21,391 nt of DNA from a virus, in IMG/VR virus record IMGVR_UViG_3300029892_000021, positions 1 through 21,391 of that record, one strand, 5' to 3'. Positions 1-7,299 of the stretch are shown here, one piece after another. How positions within the stretch are numbered: position 1 is the stretch's first letter; each line of letters begins with the position of its first letter. A program made the translations under genes and the position numbers. The notes under the pieces are model-generated. The model was not told the DNA's origin. It made no database searches and worked only from the letters and a program-made list of their open reading frames with translations.

Positions 1-1
1 A

Positions 2-91
2 TGCGCGAAAAATAAGGACGGAGAGACTGGGACTGTAAAGCTTGCGTGGCAGCCTAAGTATATAAGGTTTTCGAATTTAGCCTATAAGTGA
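2..91 (+). CDS. Replicative DNA helicase (DnaB family), C-terminal tail only
   Basis: This reading frame is open from the window edge to a TGA at 89-91 and gives 29 residues. They contain 'KDGETGTVKLAW' followed by 'YIRFSNL', which resembles the extreme C-terminus of DnaB-type replicative helicases ('NGPTGTV-L-F...Y-RF-NL'). In that family this strand closes the RecA-like ATPase domain. The catalytic motifs lie outside the window, so function is inferred from the tail alone. A phage replication helicase fits the left end of this module. The next gene starts 33 bases downstream. Confidence 0.6.
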   Translation, partial: CAKNKDGETGTVKLAWQPKYIRFSNLAYK

Positions 92-124
92 ACACTTCCG
101 AATGTACAAAAAAGGGGTGATCTG

Positions 125-346
125 ATGCGCGGAAAGATGCTGATATTTTTGGTGCTGCTCTGCGTGTTTTTGCTGGCCTTCGGCGCCGGCTACCTCAACC
201 AGCAGGCCAAGCTACTTAATCAAGAGCGGGCCAGGCTGGAGGCGGAGATCGAGCTTTTGGAGGCGGAAAATGCTTATTTGAGGATGAAAATTCAAGAATT
301 GCGCAGCCGGCAAAGCGAGGTTCTGCATTGCAACAAACTACTATAA
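125..346 (+). CDS. Small membrane-anchored coiled-coil protein
   Basis: This 73-residue protein has a short basic N-terminus, one hydrophobic segment at about residues 5-23, and a strongly charged heptad-like region at about 30-63 rich in Glu, Leu, Arg and Ala that should form a coiled coil. The start ATG is preceded by GGGGTGAT at 115-122. The layout (one membrane helix, then a coiled coil) resembles FtsL/DivIC-type septum proteins and Rz-like spanins. It lies in an early/middle region rather than a lysis cassette, so neither identity can be assigned. I do not recognise a specific family. Confidence 0.6.
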   Translation: MRGKMLIFLVLLCVFLLAFGAGYLNQQAKLLNQERARLEAEIELLEAENAYLRMKIQELRSRQSEVLHCNKLL

Positions 347-370
347 AACAGTGGAGGTGGTGTATAAGAA

Positions 371-856
371 ATGACCAGAAACCGTGCGAAAGAGCTCTAC
401 GATGCACTTGGCGCTCCGACGGCGCTGGACGGAGATGATGAGCGTAGCTTCGAGCAGCAGATGAAAGACAATAATGTTGAAGTCGCGAAACCAGATATCG
501 AGTGGTACAAGCCTGCCATGGCCAGGAGAAACACTGGCTTAAAAGACAAAATAAGCATTAATAAAAGCGGGATTACCTTTGGTAATAAAATAATTGAAAA
601 GCTTGAAAAGGATCAATCCGGCAGTGTTTTTATATCCATCGGAATCATAAAAAAGAAAACCCGCGCTGGAAATGTATTGGCAATCAAGCCGGTAAAAAAC
701 CAAGGCGGTTTTACAATTACCAAGACAGAAAAGCGGTCGTATAGGGTTGGCACAAAGAAGCTTGTGAGGTGGCTTGCTGAAAGAGGTATCGAGCAGGGAG
801 TGTACGAGCTAAAGGAAGTTGAAGGCGGATTTATAGCTGTGCCGGAGGTGAGATAG
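371..856 (+). CDS. Phage protein of unknown function
   Basis: The product is 161 residues. The N-terminal third is acidic and polar, and the remainder is rich in Lys and beta-prone segments, ending in a basic 'KKLVRWLAERG' helix and an acidic beta hairpin. GGAGGTGG lies at 353-360 before the ATG. The gene ends immediately before the VRR-NUC gene (TAG then ATG), so the two are probably co-translated. The basic character could suit nucleic-acid or protein binding, but no catalytic motif is visible and I do not recognise the family. Confidence 0.65.
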   Translation: MTRNRAKELYDALGAPTALDGDDERSFEQQMKDNNVEVAKPDIEWYKPAMARRNTGLKDKISINKSGITFGNKIIEKLEKDQSGSVFISIGIIKKKTRAGNVLAIKPVKNQGGFTITKTEKRSYRVGTKKLVRWLAERGIEQGVYELKEVEGGFIAVPEVR

Positions 857-1183
857 ATGCCGGCAGCTTTCGTAAAAGAATCCAACATCAGAAAGACAAT
901 CCAGGATTATCTTCGCTGGGCGGGCTGGTTTGTTTATTACAACCTGCAGGGCCTTGGTTGCTACCCCGGACTGCCTGACCTGGTGGCAGTAAAAGACGGT
1001 CGGGTTGTGCATATTGAGGTAAAAGCTCCGAATGGTGTACAAAGCGAGAAGCAGAAGAAATTCCAGAAAAAGCTTGAAGCTGCCGGAGGAGAATATATCC
1101 TCGCCCGGGATGTTGAGGATGTCGAGCACCTGGGAGGCAAGAAACAGCTGCAGCTTGAAGATACCGGGAAGGGCCGGAGGTGA
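857..1183 (+). CDS. VRR-NUC domain nuclease
   Basis: The protein is 108 residues, the usual size of stand-alone phage VRR-NUC proteins. The PD-(D/E)XK core is visible: an N-terminal helix with Glu8, 'PGLPDLVAV' with Asp41, 'HIEVKAP' with Glu54 and Lys56, then a Gln/Lys-rich helix (Gln62, Gln66) and a final 'GGEYILARDVEDV' strand and helix. VRR-NUC enzymes cleave structured DNA such as junctions and flaps; in phages they usually sit beside replication genes, as here next to a helicase. The ATG directly follows the previous stop, with GGAGGTGA upstream. All core residues are present, so it is probably active. Confidence 0.88.
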   Translation: MPAAFVKESNIRKTIQDYLRWAGWFVYYNLQGLGCYPGLPDLVAVKDGRVVHIEVKAPNGVQSEKQKKFQKKLEAAGGEYILARDVEDVEHLGGKKQLQLEDTGKGRR

Positions 1184-1190
1184 GCGGGAT

Positions 1191-1547
1191 GTGGACGTAA
1201 GAGAAAAGCGCGAGCAGGCGCGGATCAATATATTCCTTTCCGAGCATTTCATAGAGAAGTGGTGTAAATACGTGGAGTCGGAGAAGAAAACAAAAATCCG
1301 CTCGGTGCTGAGGTCAGCAATTCGGAACAAAACCGTCTATGGCCGGAACGATGGCCGCTTTGAAGTATTCATAAACGGCACAAAAGCCATACTGGAGCTT
1401 ACCGCTGCCGGTTGGGTGGCGGTAACGGTCCTGCCACCGGACAGCGCGGAGATGGTACTGCATCATGCAGGTTTGGATGAGCTGGCCCGAAAATGGGGAG
1501 CGAGGCTGAGTTTTTGGAATCAAAAGAAACGGGAGGCAGGAGAATGA
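1191..1547 (+). CDS. Phage protein of unknown function
   Basis: The most likely start is GTG at 1191, eight bases after GGAGGTGA at 1176-1183. The frame is open further upstream but overlaps the nuclease gene and has no better ribosome binding site. The 118-residue product starts with a charged helix, has a central segment ('GRFEVFINGTKAILEL') that looks like a beta sheet, and ends in a basic Trp-containing helix. It overlaps the next gene by four bases (ATGA). I do not recognise the family. Confidence 0.6.
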   Translation: MDVREKREQARINIFLSEHFIEKWCKYVESEKKTKIRSVLRSAIRNKTVYGRNDGRFEVFINGTKAILELTAAGWVAVTVLPPDSAEMVLHHAGLDELARKWGARLSFWNQKKREAGE

Positions 1548-1840
1548 AGCAAGTAAAAAACTGTCCTGACTTGGCTGGTTACGTTCAACTGGGCTGGTCC
1601 GAGGACTTAAAAAAATGGAGTTTGACAGTATCAGTATGGATAAAGCCGTCGGAGTGGGACTTTCAAGAATGTGCTCCCAAAACAGAAGCTGCTGTGGCAG
1701 TTTTGTACAAGCATGAAGACGGGAGCTTCTACGTAGCAAAGTCATATGAGGAGCAAGTGGCGGTGCATGAAAAGTATGGAGTGCCGGTAGTGGCGCCGGG
1801 GGAATGGTTTAATAGGCGGGAGGTGCTACGCTGTGAGTAA
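1544..1840 (+). CDS. Small phage protein of unknown function
   Basis: The start is taken as ATG 1544, preceded by GGGAGGCAGGAG, rather than an upstream in-frame ATG at 1493 with no ribosome binding site. The 98-residue product is beta-rich with several Trp residues ('LGWSEDLKKWSL', 'PSEWDF', 'PGEWFNR'). It overlaps the preceding gene by four bases and the following small membrane gene by eight. No catalytic motif is visible and the family is not recognised. Confidence 0.55.
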   Translation: MKQVKNCPDLAGYVQLGWSEDLKKWSLTVSVWIKPSEWDFQECAPKTEAAVAVLYKHEDGSFYVAKSYEEQVAVHEKYGVPVVAPGEWFNRREVLRCE

Positions 1841-1991
1841 TTTTGTATTTGGTATTTTAGTGGGTGTAATTGTTACTCTGTTTTGTGTTTTCTGCATTGA
1901 CGCAGCAGCCAGGGATGCCAGGATTTCAGATTCGGAGATAGAGGCCTGGAAGGAGCATTTAAAAAAGGAGCGTGAAGATAGTGGACATTAA
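1833..1991 (+). CDS. Small membrane protein (52 aa)
   Basis: This short gene starts at GTG 1833, eight bases after GGGAGGTG at 1818-1825, and stops at TAA 1989-1991. The product begins with one hydrophobic helix at about residues 4-21, then a charged C-terminal helix ('EIEAWKEHLKKERED'). It looks like a type of short phage membrane protein that is common but uncharacterised. The strong ribosome binding site and tight coupling to its neighbours support it as a real gene. Confidence 0.55.
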   Translation: MSNFVFGILVGVIVTLFCVFCIDAAARDARISDSEIEAWKEHLKKEREDSGH

Positions 1992-2119
1992 TACCGGACA
2001 TCACGGATTATGACAGGAAAGCGCTTGAAAACTATCAGCCGGTTCCGAAGGAGCTTGAAGTGGCAGCGAAGAAGCTAAGAAAGATGCAGGAAGAGAGCAG
2101 GAGGAAGAATAGGAGTTGA
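1981..2119 (+). pseudogene. Possible frameshifted small gene
   Basis: A GTG at 1981 has a good ribosome binding site (AAGGAG at about 1966) but stops after 10 codons at 2011-2013. From about 1988 the +1 frame is open to TGA 2117-2119. It encodes a charged helix-rich stretch ('PDITDYDRKALENYQPVP' then a Lys/Glu-rich tail) with no usable start codon of its own. The simplest reading is a small gene broken by one indel; programmed shifting or chance are alternatives. Function unknown. Confidence 0.3.
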
Positions 2120-2123
2120 TTCT

Positions 2124-2963
2124 ATGTTATTCGAACCTTACGCATTAAATCGCTTCGGTCTCTATATCCCTGAGCGCATAGCCAGGCAACCAAGGCGACC
2201 AATTGCCATAGACCTGTTCTGTGGTGCCGGCGGCTTTAGCCTGGGCTTTATCCAGGCCGGGTTTGAAGTCGTGGCCGCTCTAGACAACGACTATTACTGC
2301 ATGATGACGTATTTAACCAATCTGGGTAGCTACCCGGTTAACATACACTGGATTGACCCTGCTGACAAAGAAAAAGTCAACGCTAAAATGGAGCGGGACA
2401 TGAAGCGGCAGGCAAAGAACGACATAACTGTGCCCTTTATCAGCGGCAGCGGCTGGATTAAGCATAATCCGCAGTATCCTCCGGTCAGGCATTTCTTCTT
2501 TGGTGACTGTCGTAAAATTACCGGCCAAGAAATACTTGATGCCTCGGGCCTGGGACAAGGCGACGTGGACTGCGTCATGGGCGGGCCTCCCTGCCAGGGG
2601 TTTAGCACTGCCGGCAAGCGCAACGTGATGGACCCGCGCAACAGCCTGGTGTTCGAATTTGCCCGCCTGGTGCTGGAGATACAGCCCAAAACCATGGTTT
2701 TTGAAAATGTTCCCGGGATCCTGAGCATGGTGACGCCGGAGGGGATCCCGGTTGTGGATGCGTTCTGCAAAATACTTTCGGACGGCGGATTCGGGGCTTA
2801 CGACGCGCTGAAACAGTCCCTGCTCATGACGGCAGGAACGGGGGCAGCGCTGAGAGGAAGCAGCAAGAAGCCGAGTAGAAAGGAAATCAGGGAAATGGAA
2901 ACAGGTATTGAGGAAGACGAAGAGGAAAGTGCATCTCAGTTATCGCTGGAAGGGGTTGTTTAG
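2124..2963 (+). CDS. C5-cytosine DNA methyltransferase-like protein lacking C-terminal motifs
   Basis: This 279-residue protein has the N-terminal half of a C5-cytosine DNA methyltransferase: motif I 'DLFCGAGGFSLGF' (S-adenosylmethionine binding), the following acidic strand 'VVAALDND', motif IV 'GGPPCQGFS' with the catalytic Cys at about residue 157, and motif VI 'FENVPGI'. After motif VI the protein ends in a short charged tail. I see no motif VIII (QxRxR), no target recognition domain, and no motifs IX or X. The family normally has 320 or more residues. The reading frame is intact, so this is either a truncated enzyme or a reduced phage subfamily that works with another subunit. The start is supported by AGGAG at 2111-2115. 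It is followed immediately by a deoxyribosyltransferase-like gene. Confidence 0.85.
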   Translation: MLFEPYALNRFGLYIPERIARQPRRPIAIDLFCGAGGFSLGFIQAGFEVVAALDNDYYCMMTYLTNLGSYPVNIHWIDPADKEKVNAKMERDMKRQAKNDITVPFISGSGWIKHNPQYPPVRHFFFGDCRKITGQEILDASGLGQGDVDCVMGGPPCQGFSTAGKRNVMDPRNSLVFEFARLVLEIQPKTMVFENVPGILSMVTPEGIPVVDAFCKILSDGGFGAYDALKQSLLMTAGTGAALRGSSKKPSRKEIREMETGIEEDEEESASQLSLEGVV

Positions 2964-3278
2964 GTGAACTTCTACATCGCTTCAAAACTCGAAAACGTCG
3001 CCCGGGTCCGAGAGTTGGCCCAGGAGCTGGAAAACTGGGGCTGGAAATGTACTTACAAATGGTTTAAGCATGGATCTGTATTTGGGGAAGAACAACTCCA
3101 GGCTACTGCAGCAGAAGAACTGGCCGGCGCGATACGGGCCCAGCTGGTGATCGTTCTGCTCCCTGGCGGCCGCGGGACGCATACGGAACTGGGGTTGGCA
3201 CTGGCACACGGAAAAGAGATTGTGCTCCACTCGGAGGAACCAGAGGTATTTAATAGTATTAGTCGTCACTCTCCTTAG
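2964..3278 (+). CDS. Nucleoside 2-deoxyribosyltransferase-like protein (short)
   Basis: The GTG start directly follows the methyltransferase stop. The 104-residue product has the Rossmann-like pattern of the nucleoside 2-deoxyribosyltransferase / TIR-like superfamily: 'FYIASKL' at the N-terminus, a central strand 'LVIVLLPGG' and 'GTHTELGLALAHGKEIVL' with Glu75 at the position of the family's catalytic Glu. Such enzymes swap bases on deoxynucleosides or hydrolyse deoxynucleotides. The protein stops about 30 residues short of typical members, and its last ten residues ('VFNSISRHSP') do not look like a normal end. It may be truncated or a minimal phage form. A strong terminator follows. Confidence 0.7.
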   Translation: MNFYIASKLENVARVRELAQELENWGWKCTYKWFKHGSVFGEEQLQATAAEELAGAIRAQLVIVLLPGGRGTHTELGLALAHGKEIVLHSEEPEVFNSISRHSP

Positions 3279-3296
3279 GCTACGCAAAAAAGCGAT

Positions 3297-3334
3297 GCCG
3301 ACCTTACCCGGTTTCCCGGGCGGTCGGCTTTTCT
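3297..3334 (+). terminator. Intrinsic terminator after early/middle gene block
   Basis: GCCGACC (3297-3303) pairs with GGTCGGC (3322-3328). Inside, CCCGG (3307-3311) pairs with CCGGG (3316-3320), and TTTTCTATTTT follows. It lies between the deoxyribosyltransferase-like gene and the late regulator gene. Confidence 0.85.
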
Positions 3335-3352
3335 ATTTTAGGAGGTGGTTGC

Positions 3353-3781
3353 TTGAAAAGAGCAATATTCCGATACGTAGAAGCGGAGCTCTACGACTAC
3401 CCATACACAAAAGAGGAGATCGAATCCCTGCGAGATAACATCATTGAGGCTGTTCCCGTTCTTGATAATATAGAGGGGGCTTCCAGGAAACCCACATATA
3501 AGCTCAGCGATCCGACATTCACCAAGGCCGGCCGGCTCCTCACTAACCGGAGGCTTCGGCGCATGGAAGAGACGGTTAACGCTATTGAAAGGGTCCTGGC
3601 TAGGCTGCCAAAAGAGAAGATGGAACTTGTGAAGCTGAAGTACTGGGACTGCCGGCTATCAAATAGAGGGGTGGCGGAAGCCCTTCATGTGAGCGATGCA
3701 ACCTATTACCGGTGGCGGAATGAGATAGTTACGGCCGTGGCTATAGAGATGGGGTTGGTCAATGCTGTGAAAGTAAGTTGA
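3353..3781 (+). CDS. RinA/ArpU-like phage late transcription regulator
   Basis: The start is TTG 3353, preceded by AGGAGGTGG at 3340-3348. The 142-residue product has an N-terminal alpha-helical region, then 'LPKEKMELVKLKYWDCRLS' and a helix-turn-helix at about residues 102-126 ('VAEALHVSDATYYRWRNEI'). This resembles sigma-70 region 4-like phage regulators of the RinA/ArpU/LmaC group, which switch on late packaging and structural genes in Gram-positive phages. Its position directly before the terminase genes is typical. The repeats at 3867-3910 are candidate binding sites. Confidence 0.75.
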   Translation: MKRAIFRYVEAELYDYPYTKEEIESLRDNIIEAVPVLDNIEGASRKPTYKLSDPTFTKAGRLLTNRRLRRMEETVNAIERVLARLPKEKMELVKLKYWDCRLSNRGVAEALHVSDATYYRWRNEIVTAVAIEMGLVNAVKVS

Positions 3782-3840
3782 AAAAAAGATGAGAGTTTTG
3801 AGGGGGTAAAATGTGGTAATATGGTAGCGAGAGAAAAAGG

Positions 3841-3864
3841 ACCCGCCGGGGATGCGGGTTTTTT
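3841..3864 (+). terminator. Intrinsic terminator after late regulator gene
   Basis: ACCCGC (3841-3846) pairs with GCGGGT (3854-3859) around a seven-base loop, followed by an uninterrupted T run to 3864. It separates the regulator gene from the packaging operon, so late transcription must start after it or read through it. Confidence 0.8.
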
Positions 3865-3866
3865 AT

Positions 3867-3913
3867 TTGACAACCTTGTCATTGACAACCTTGACATTGG
3901 CAATTGACAATCC
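3867..3913 (+). promoter_or_regulatory. Array of four TTGACA repeats upstream of packaging genes
   Basis: TTGACA occurs at 3867, 3882, 3891 and 3904. The first two lie in a 15-bp direct repeat (TTGACAACCTTG). TTGTCA-T-TGACAA at 3876-3888 is a perfect inverted repeat, and the last copy lies in the variant TTGACAATCCTG. The array lies between a terminator and the ribosome binding site of the small terminase gene, a natural place for a late activator or operator site. No convincing -10 box lies at the right distance. Confidence 0.5.
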
Positions 3914-3931
3914 TGATAGGAGGTGGCCCGG

Positions 3932-4450
3932 ATGCTGGCTGGGTACAGTGCCCGGTGTAAAGTCTGCAATTCGCCGCACCGGGCCGAAATAGAAAAGTGG
4001 TGCAAAGAAGAAGGTGTAAGCACCAGGGAGGCCGCCAGGCGCCTAGCTGAACTCGGGGAAAAGGTTAGTCATGAGGCTATTCGCCGGCACATGATTGAGC
4101 ATTTCGACGTTAAGGCCGAGGCCCGGGAGCAGTATCAGAAAAGCAAACAGCAGATGCAGCAGCTTGTCCAAAAGCAGCTTTCCGATATCGAGATGCTGGA
4201 GCGGGTATCGGCGGAAAACTACGAGTTAAGCCGACAGACGCTAGCCTGGCTTACCAGGTTTTGTGCCGAACAGGGGAAAGCCCCGCCATCGGCTCTGGTG
4301 AACTTACATGAGAAATTAACTGCGGAAATGCGACAGGCGATAAAGCAAAAAATGGAGCTCTTAGGCGACGATCCTTTAAGCCGTGTTGCGGACGGTATAG
4401 CTACCTGGACCGATATAGTTAAAGCGGCTGATGCTGATGAGGATGAATAA
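3932..4450 (+). CDS. Terminase small subunit-like protein
   Basis: The start is taken as ATG 3932, correctly spaced from AGGAGGTGG at 3918-3926. The 172-residue product begins with a CxxC-containing motif ('CKVCNSPHRAEIEKW') and a helix-turn-helix-like segment ('STREAARRLAELGEKVSHEAIRRHM'), then a long coiled coil (about residues 62-150). Small terminase subunits bind phage DNA through an N-terminal helix-turn-helix and oligomerise through helices. The gene ends inside the start of the large terminase gene, which strongly supports the call. The Cys/His cluster may bind zinc. Confidence 0.8.
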   Translation: MLAGYSARCKVCNSPHRAEIEKWCKEEGVSTREAARRLAELGEKVSHEAIRRHMIEHFDVKAEAREQYQKSKQQMQQLVQKQLSDIEMLERVSAENYELSRQTLAWLTRFCAEQGKAPPSALVNLHEKLTAEMRQAIKQKMELLGDDPLSRVADGIATWTDIVKAADADEDE

Positions 4451-5822
4451 AAAAGACATCAAGAAAGTCTTAGACCGAGCCAAAAAGGACCCGGTCTTTT
4501 TTATTACTCAGGTACTAGGTGGCGACCCGTGGGAGAGGCAAAAAGAGATACTTACTGCAGTAAAAAAACACAGGCGCATGGCTGTTCGGGCCTGCCACGG
4601 TGTGGGGAAAACAAAGGTGGCGGCATGGGCGGCGCTGTGGTTTCTTTATTGTCACAAGAACAGCAAAGTCATCACCACTGCTCCTACGTGGCACCAGGTA
4701 GAAAACTTGCTCTGGCGAGAGATAGTGGCTGCACATGCGGCTTCTAAATATCCGCTTGGGGGTAAGGTTCTACAAACGCAGATTGAGCTCGGAAAGCAGT
4801 GGTTTGCCCTTGGGTTGTCTACGGACAAACCGGAACGCTTCCAAGGATTCCACGCAGAGCATATATTGCTCATAGTAGACGAGGCCAGTGGCGTGGAGCA
4901 GCGCATCTTCGATGCTGGGGAAGGTTTTCTTACCAGCCCAGGAGCAAAGCTTTTGCTGGTGGGGAACCCGACACAGCTTTCTGGTGAATTTTATAATGCC
5001 TTTCGGTCGCCCCTGTACCACAAGATACACATTAGTGCGTTCGATAGTCCTAATCTTAAGACTGGGAAGATTATCCGGCCTTATTTAGTTACCCCGGAAT
5101 GGGTAGAAGAGAAGCGGCTCAAGTGGGGAGAAGAAAGTCCGCTGTGGTACAGCAAGGTCATGGGAGAATTTCCTGAACAGGGAGATGACACGCTTATCCC
5201 ACTTGCCTGGATCGAAGCGGCACAACAGAAATGGCAAACGATGCCTTCTGGAGAACCGGTAGAGCTCGGTGTAGACGTGGCCAGATTTGGTAGCGACGCC
5301 ACGGTAATTGTGTTGCGCCGAGGCGACAAGGGAGAGGCAATAAATCAAATACGGGGGCAGGACACTATGGCGGTGGCTGGAGCGGTTATTGATGCTTTGA
5401 GGAAAACAGGCGCAAAGACAGCAAAAATAGACGTTGTTGGCATAGGCGCCGGCGTAGTAGACCGGCTTAAAGAGCAACAATATCCAGTGGCCGAGATGAA
5501 CGCTGGGGAGGCGGCACAGAATAAAGAGCGGTTTGTTAACAAGAGGGCCGAATGGTACTGGGCTTTACGTGAAAGGTTTCAGACTGGCGATATTGCTATC
5601 TCCCCGGGTGATGACGAACTGGCTTCTCAGCTCGCAAGTTTGAAGTACAAATTCGACAGCAGGGGCCGCATACAGATTGAAAGCAAAGAAGATATGCGAA
5701 AGCGCGGGTTACCAAGTCCGGATAAGGCAGACGCATTGATGCTGGCCTTTGCTAGAAGCGGTAGTGAAGTCTTATCTGAAGATCTCAAAAACCTTTTCAA
5801 GGAGGCCAGCCTATATGGCTAA
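4431..5822 (+). CDS. terL: Terminase large subunit
   Basis: This is the packaging motor ATPase/nuclease. It shows Walker A 'ACHGVGKT' (residues 54-61), Walker B 'ILLIVDE' (145-151), the coupling motif 'LLVGNPT' (175-181), and an RNase H-like nuclease domain with Asp282 ('VDVARFGSDATVIV'), Asp334 ('KIDVVGIGAGVVDRL') and Asp431/Asp434 ('SPDKADALMLAF'). The length of 463 residues is normal. Three in-frame ATG codons cluster at 4431, 4437 and 4443 and overlap the small subunit's end, so the exact start is uncertain and translation is probably coupled. The nuclease residues appear complete. Confidence 0.95.
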   Translation: MLMRMNKKDIKKVLDRAKKDPVFFITQVLGGDPWERQKEILTAVKKHRRMAVRACHGVGKTKVAAWAALWFLYCHKNSKVITTAPTWHQVENLLWREIVAAHAASKYPLGGKVLQTQIELGKQWFALGLSTDKPERFQGFHAEHILLIVDEASGVEQRIFDAGEGFLTSPGAKLLLVGNPTQLSGEFYNAFRSPLYHKIHISAFDSPNLKTGKIIRPYLVTPEWVEEKRLKWGEESPLWYSKVMGEFPEQGDDTLIPLAWIEAAQQKWQTMPSGEPVELGVDVARFGSDATVIVLRRGDKGEAINQIRGQDTMAVAGAVIDALRKTGAKTAKIDVVGIGAGVVDRLKEQQYPVAEMNAGEAAQNKERFVNKRAEWYWALRERFQTGDIAISPGDDELASQLASLKYKFDSRGRIQIESKEDMRKRGLPSPDKADALMLAFARSGSEVLSEDLKNLFKEASLYG

Positions 5823-7299
5823 ATCAACACTCCGCCGGCAGCCCGGCTTCATACGCCGCATTCTTAGCGCCATCGGCGAGATTTCCGCGCTGCGCAGCCC
5901 CTGGGCTGCCGGATGGGGGTATCAATACATGACGCCGTACCGGCTGGACTCTAGCAGGGTGGACTATGACCTGGCCAGGCAGCTCTACAGGAATACGGCG
6001 GACAAGTACAAACTCGGCGCCGCTTTCGCCAAGCCGGTGATTAACACCACAGCCGGTTTCATGGGGGCGCCGCATTTTACACACACAGACCCCGAGGCCG
6101 ACCAGGCCCTGGAGCAAATTATGACCAGGTGGACTGGCAAGGTGCTGCGTATCAACCGCAATACCTTGCGTGACGGTGACGTGTTCGCACGGATCGTGAG
6201 AGTGCCGGATCGGGTTAATCCGAAGCTGGAGGCCTTCGATTTGACGCTGATACCGCCTGAATGGGTGACGCCGGTTCCGGACCCGCTTACCGGGCAATGG
6301 CTGAAGTTAATCATCCGGCATCCGGTGGCCCTGGTCGATGCTGCCGGGCGCAAGGTGGGCGACTACACGGTAACGGAGATACTGACGCCGAAGGAGCGGA
6401 TAATTGAAGCTGATGCCCATGCACCGACGGAAATCAGGGAGAGAAACGGGACCGAGGCCAATCCCTGGGGCTTCATCCCGGTGGTGCACTTCAAAAACGA
6501 AGCAGAAGAAAACCAGCTTTTCGGCTGCTCCGACCTGGAGCCAGTGGAGCCGTTCATGAAGGCATACCACGATACCTTACTATTTGCCGTCCAGGGGTCG
6601 AAGCTGTTTAGTAGGCCTAAAACCAAGTTTGCCCTGAAAGATGTACAGAAGTTCCTTAAAGATAACTTTGACGAGGCAGAAATAAAGTCCGGCAAGCTCA
6701 AATTCGCGGATAAGGAACTTTTTCTAATGCAGGAAGGCGATGATGTAGCGTTTATCACGGCCGAGAGCGGGCTGGCGGGGATAACGACGCTGCTAGAGTT
6801 CATCTTTATGAATATCGTGGATGTAAGCCAAGTGCCCGAGTTCGCCTTTGGGACGGCGGTGGCCAGCAGCAAGGCCTCTGTATCTGAGCAGATGGTCCCC
6901 CTGTCCCGCAACATCCGGCGTAAGCGGGGGATGTTCGAGGAACCCTACGGCGAGCTGGCCTCTATGTACCTGGCTATGTGGAGCAAGGTTGAAAATAAGC
7001 GGCTGGATACCTACCGGGTGGATATAGGTTGGGATGAACTGTCACCGAAAAATGACAAGGAAACGGCAGACACCATCAAGACCATGGTCGAAGGCCTGGT
7101 TACAGCTATCGAGGGCGGCCTGCTGTCCGTGGATGCCGCAGCGGAGTTCCTGCGCGAGTTCGTGCCGACGGCCTTGCCGTACGCGGATCCTGATGCCGAC
7201 GACGACGAGAGGCGCCGGATTGCGAAATCGTTCCTCTGGCGCAAGCGGATCGAGGACGCTGAAGGGTGGGAGACAGAGGAAGAGCAGGGTGAGCAGTAG
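5815..7299 (+). CDS. Portal protein
   Basis: The start is ATG 5815, six bases after AAGGAGG; it overlaps the terminase stop by eight bases. An upstream in-frame ATG at 5749 lies inside terminase and is unlikely. The 494-residue product has the size and composition of SPP1 gp6-like portals: an N-terminal 'YRNTADKYKLGAAFAKPVINTTAGF' region (shown here in part), a central 'NPWGFIPVVHFKN' clip/wing segment, a 'LAMWSKVENKR' region and an acidic tail. It forms the dodecameric DNA channel that docks terminase and later the connectors. The IsrB element begins a few bases after its stop codon. Confidence 0.88.
   Translation: MAKSTLRRQPGFIRRILSAIGEISALRSPWAAGWGYQYMTPYRLDSSRVDYDLARQLYRNTADKYKLGAAFAKPVINTTAGFMGAPHFTHTDPEADQALEQIMTRWTGKVLRINRNTLRDGDVFARIVRVPDRVNPKLEAFDLTLIPPEWVTPVPDPLTGQWLKLIIRHPVALVDAAGRKVGDYTVTEILTPKERIIEADAHAPTEIRERNGTEANPWGFIPVVHFKNEAEENQLFGCSDLEPVEPFMKAYHDTLLFAVQGSKLFSRPKTKFALKDVQKFLKDNFDEAEIKSGKLKFADKELFLMQEGDDVAFITAESGLAGITTLLEFIFMNIVDVSQVPEFAFGTAVASSKASVSEQMVPLSRNIRRKRGMFEEPYGELASMYLAMWSKVENKRLDTYRVDIGWDELSPKNDKETADTIKTMVEGLVTAIEGGLLSVDAAAEFLREFVPTALPYADPDADDDERRRIAKSFLWRKRIEDAEGWETEEEQGEQ

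Noticed and set aside
86-97. Small palindrome AAGTG-AA-CACTT near the left edge
   Set aside because: Only five pairs with a two-base loop that cannot form a good RNA hairpin; it may be an operator half but nothing else supports it.
1032-1190. Upstream extension of the gene starting at 1191
   Set aside because: It overlaps the VRR-NUC gene out of frame, and the best ribosome binding site points to GTG 1191.
3796-3822. TTTTGA / TGGTAATAT as a promoter after the regulator gene
   Set aside because: Spacing is short, the -35 is poor, and transcription would run straight into the terminator at 3841.
3891-3919. TTGACA-17 bases-TGATAG as a sigma-70 promoter
   Set aside because: The -10 hexamer matches consensus poorly, and a transcription start at about 3926 would lie after the ribosome binding site. 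The repeats are better read as a protein-binding array.
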